Positions 6,088 to 6,431 of a DNA stretch of 6,431 nt are shown one piece after another. A program made the position numbers and the translations under genes. Positions within the stretch are counted from its first letter, which is position 1; every line of letters begins with the position of its first letter. The stretch lies in contig JANWKD010000034.1 of the NCBI GenBank assembly GCA_025451595.1, positions 1-6,431 of the forward strand. The letters run 5' to 3'. Below the pieces are notes generated by a model. It had not been told where the DNA came from, searched no databases, and was given only the letters and a program-made list of their open reading frames with translations. The DNA is from Candidatus Babeliales bacterium. Its GTDB lineage: Bacteria > Babelota > Babeliae > Babelales > JANWKD01.

Positions 6088-6204
6088 TATATTATAGCAA
6101 CAAATAAAGGAACTTTGTATTTACCTGGGACAAATATCAGTTCACCTACTTGGAATGGTAAAATTTTAACATTATTACGTAAATCAGTTTTTACCAAAAA
6201 ATAA
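6088..6204 (+). pseudogene. C-terminal remnant of the small secreted protein family, open frame without start
   Basis: From the codon after a TAG at 6085-6087 the frame is open to TAA 6202-6204 (38 residues) and has no usable start or signal peptide. It contains TNKGTLYLPG followed by SSPTWNGKILTLL. This aligns with TDKGIIYLP..NPTFNGRILKLI of the intact 126-aa protein just to the left and with LTNKGLLF of the 105-aa protein. It is the better preserved of the two remnants; bases 6100-6164 are the DNA repeat partner of 4285-4348. It runs opposite to the intact gene, so the pair looks like an inverted duplication in which one copy lost its 5' two thirds. It is probably not expressed as protein. 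Confidence 0.65.
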
Positions 6205-6288
6205 AGTTCGTTAACGGGGACAAGCTTGGAGGGCTTATGTAGCCAAGTGAATTAGCTTTAATTATTATTCTCGTAACTTTTTTTTGTT

Positions 6289-6361
6289 AAAACGCAAAAT
6301 GACATTACAAATGTCATAATGAGTCTCAAAGTGACATTTGCGATGTCATTTTGCAAGTTTT
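6289..6361. repeat. long inverted repeat with two TGACAT-n5-ATGTCA dyads
   Basis: Arms 6294-6316 and 6332-6354 are complementary at 21 of 23 positions, or 22 of 23 counting one G-U pair, around a 15-base loop. After a 2-base bulge five more pairs (6289-6293 with 6357-6361) extend the stem. Each arm is itself a dyad: TGACATTACAAATGTCA (6300-6316) and TGACATTTGCGATGTCA (6332-6348), with centres 32 bases apart, about three helical turns. It could be a double operator, a cruciform or RNA hairpin, or the core of a small non-autonomous element. A short T-rich tract follows, so a terminator role is possible but not convincing. The 85 bases between the remnant and this element hold no gene I can see. 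Confidence 0.7.
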
Positions 6362-6381
6362 ATTGATCCATTTTATAAAAA

Positions 6382-6431
6382 AATGTAACAGGCTAACTTT
6401 ACTTAACGTTCTCGACTAAGAAACTTTAGCC
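6382..6431 (+). repeat. 50-bp direct repeat, right copy (cut by window end)
   Basis: This is the second copy of the 2990-3039 block, in the same orientation, with 43 of 50 bases identical. GGCTAA (6391-6396) and TTAGCC (6426-6431) end the core. The match runs right up to the last base of the window, so its true right end and what follows are unknown. It begins 20 bases after the inverted repeat. Confidence 0.75.

Noticed and set aside
1..6431. CRISPR array, complete insertion sequence, tRNA or rRNA
   Set aside because: No regularly spaced repeats, transposase or integrase motifs, or structured RNA genes were found on either strand.

Overview
This is an AT-rich stretch of bacterial DNA, densely packed with short genes for exported proteins of no recognised function. 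Five predicted proteins begin with a short hydrophobic signal peptide, and four of these appear to be cut just before a methionine (for example ..VYA|MN, ..AYA|MN). Together with a WD40-type propeller protein and a Fic enzyme, this suggests a host-associated bacterium. My best guess, from general resemblance only, is the Candidatus Dependentiae (TM6) / Babelae group; no marker gene is present to prove it.

Layout. Positions 1-459 (+) hold the C-terminal end of a WD40-like protein whose start lies outside the window. Two minus-strand genes follow: a 207-aa signal-peptide protein with several hydrophobic segments (578-1201) and a 105-aa small secreted protein (1278-1595). A divergent promoter region (about 1596-1826) separates these from a plus-strand pair of exported hypothetical proteins (1827-2570 and 2572-2925) that is almost certainly an operon. 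Next come a 387-aa class II Fic-domain protein with a C-terminal winged helix (3071-4234), a 347-aa exported serine hydrolase of the beta-lactamase/S12 family (4432-5475), and a minus-strand 126-aa small secreted protein (5615-5995). The last 430 bases hold only a gene remnant, a long hairpin and a repeat.

What ties the window together is duplication. (i) The 105-aa and 126-aa secreted proteins belong to one family, and two further C-terminal remnants of it lie at 4285-4373 and 6088-6204, so the family has four loci here. (ii) The two adjacent minus-strand genes share their leader and the start of their signal peptides but have unrelated bodies, as if a common 5' expression/secretion module had been attached to different proteins. 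(iii) A direct repeat of about 50 bp, 43/50 identical, lies just before fic (2990-3039) and at the right edge of the window (6382-6431). It brackets fic, the hydrolase, the small secreted gene and both remnants. The fic copy also supplies what looks like the -35 box of the fic promoter. (iv) At 6289-6361 is a hairpin of more than 20 bp whose arms each contain a 17-bp dyad of the form TGACAT-n5-ATGTCA, with centres 32 bp apart.

No RNA gene, complete insertion sequence, transposase, integrase or CRISPR array is visible. The region reads as an accessory segment in which small secreted-protein genes are duplicated, inverted and eroded around two recognisable enzymes.
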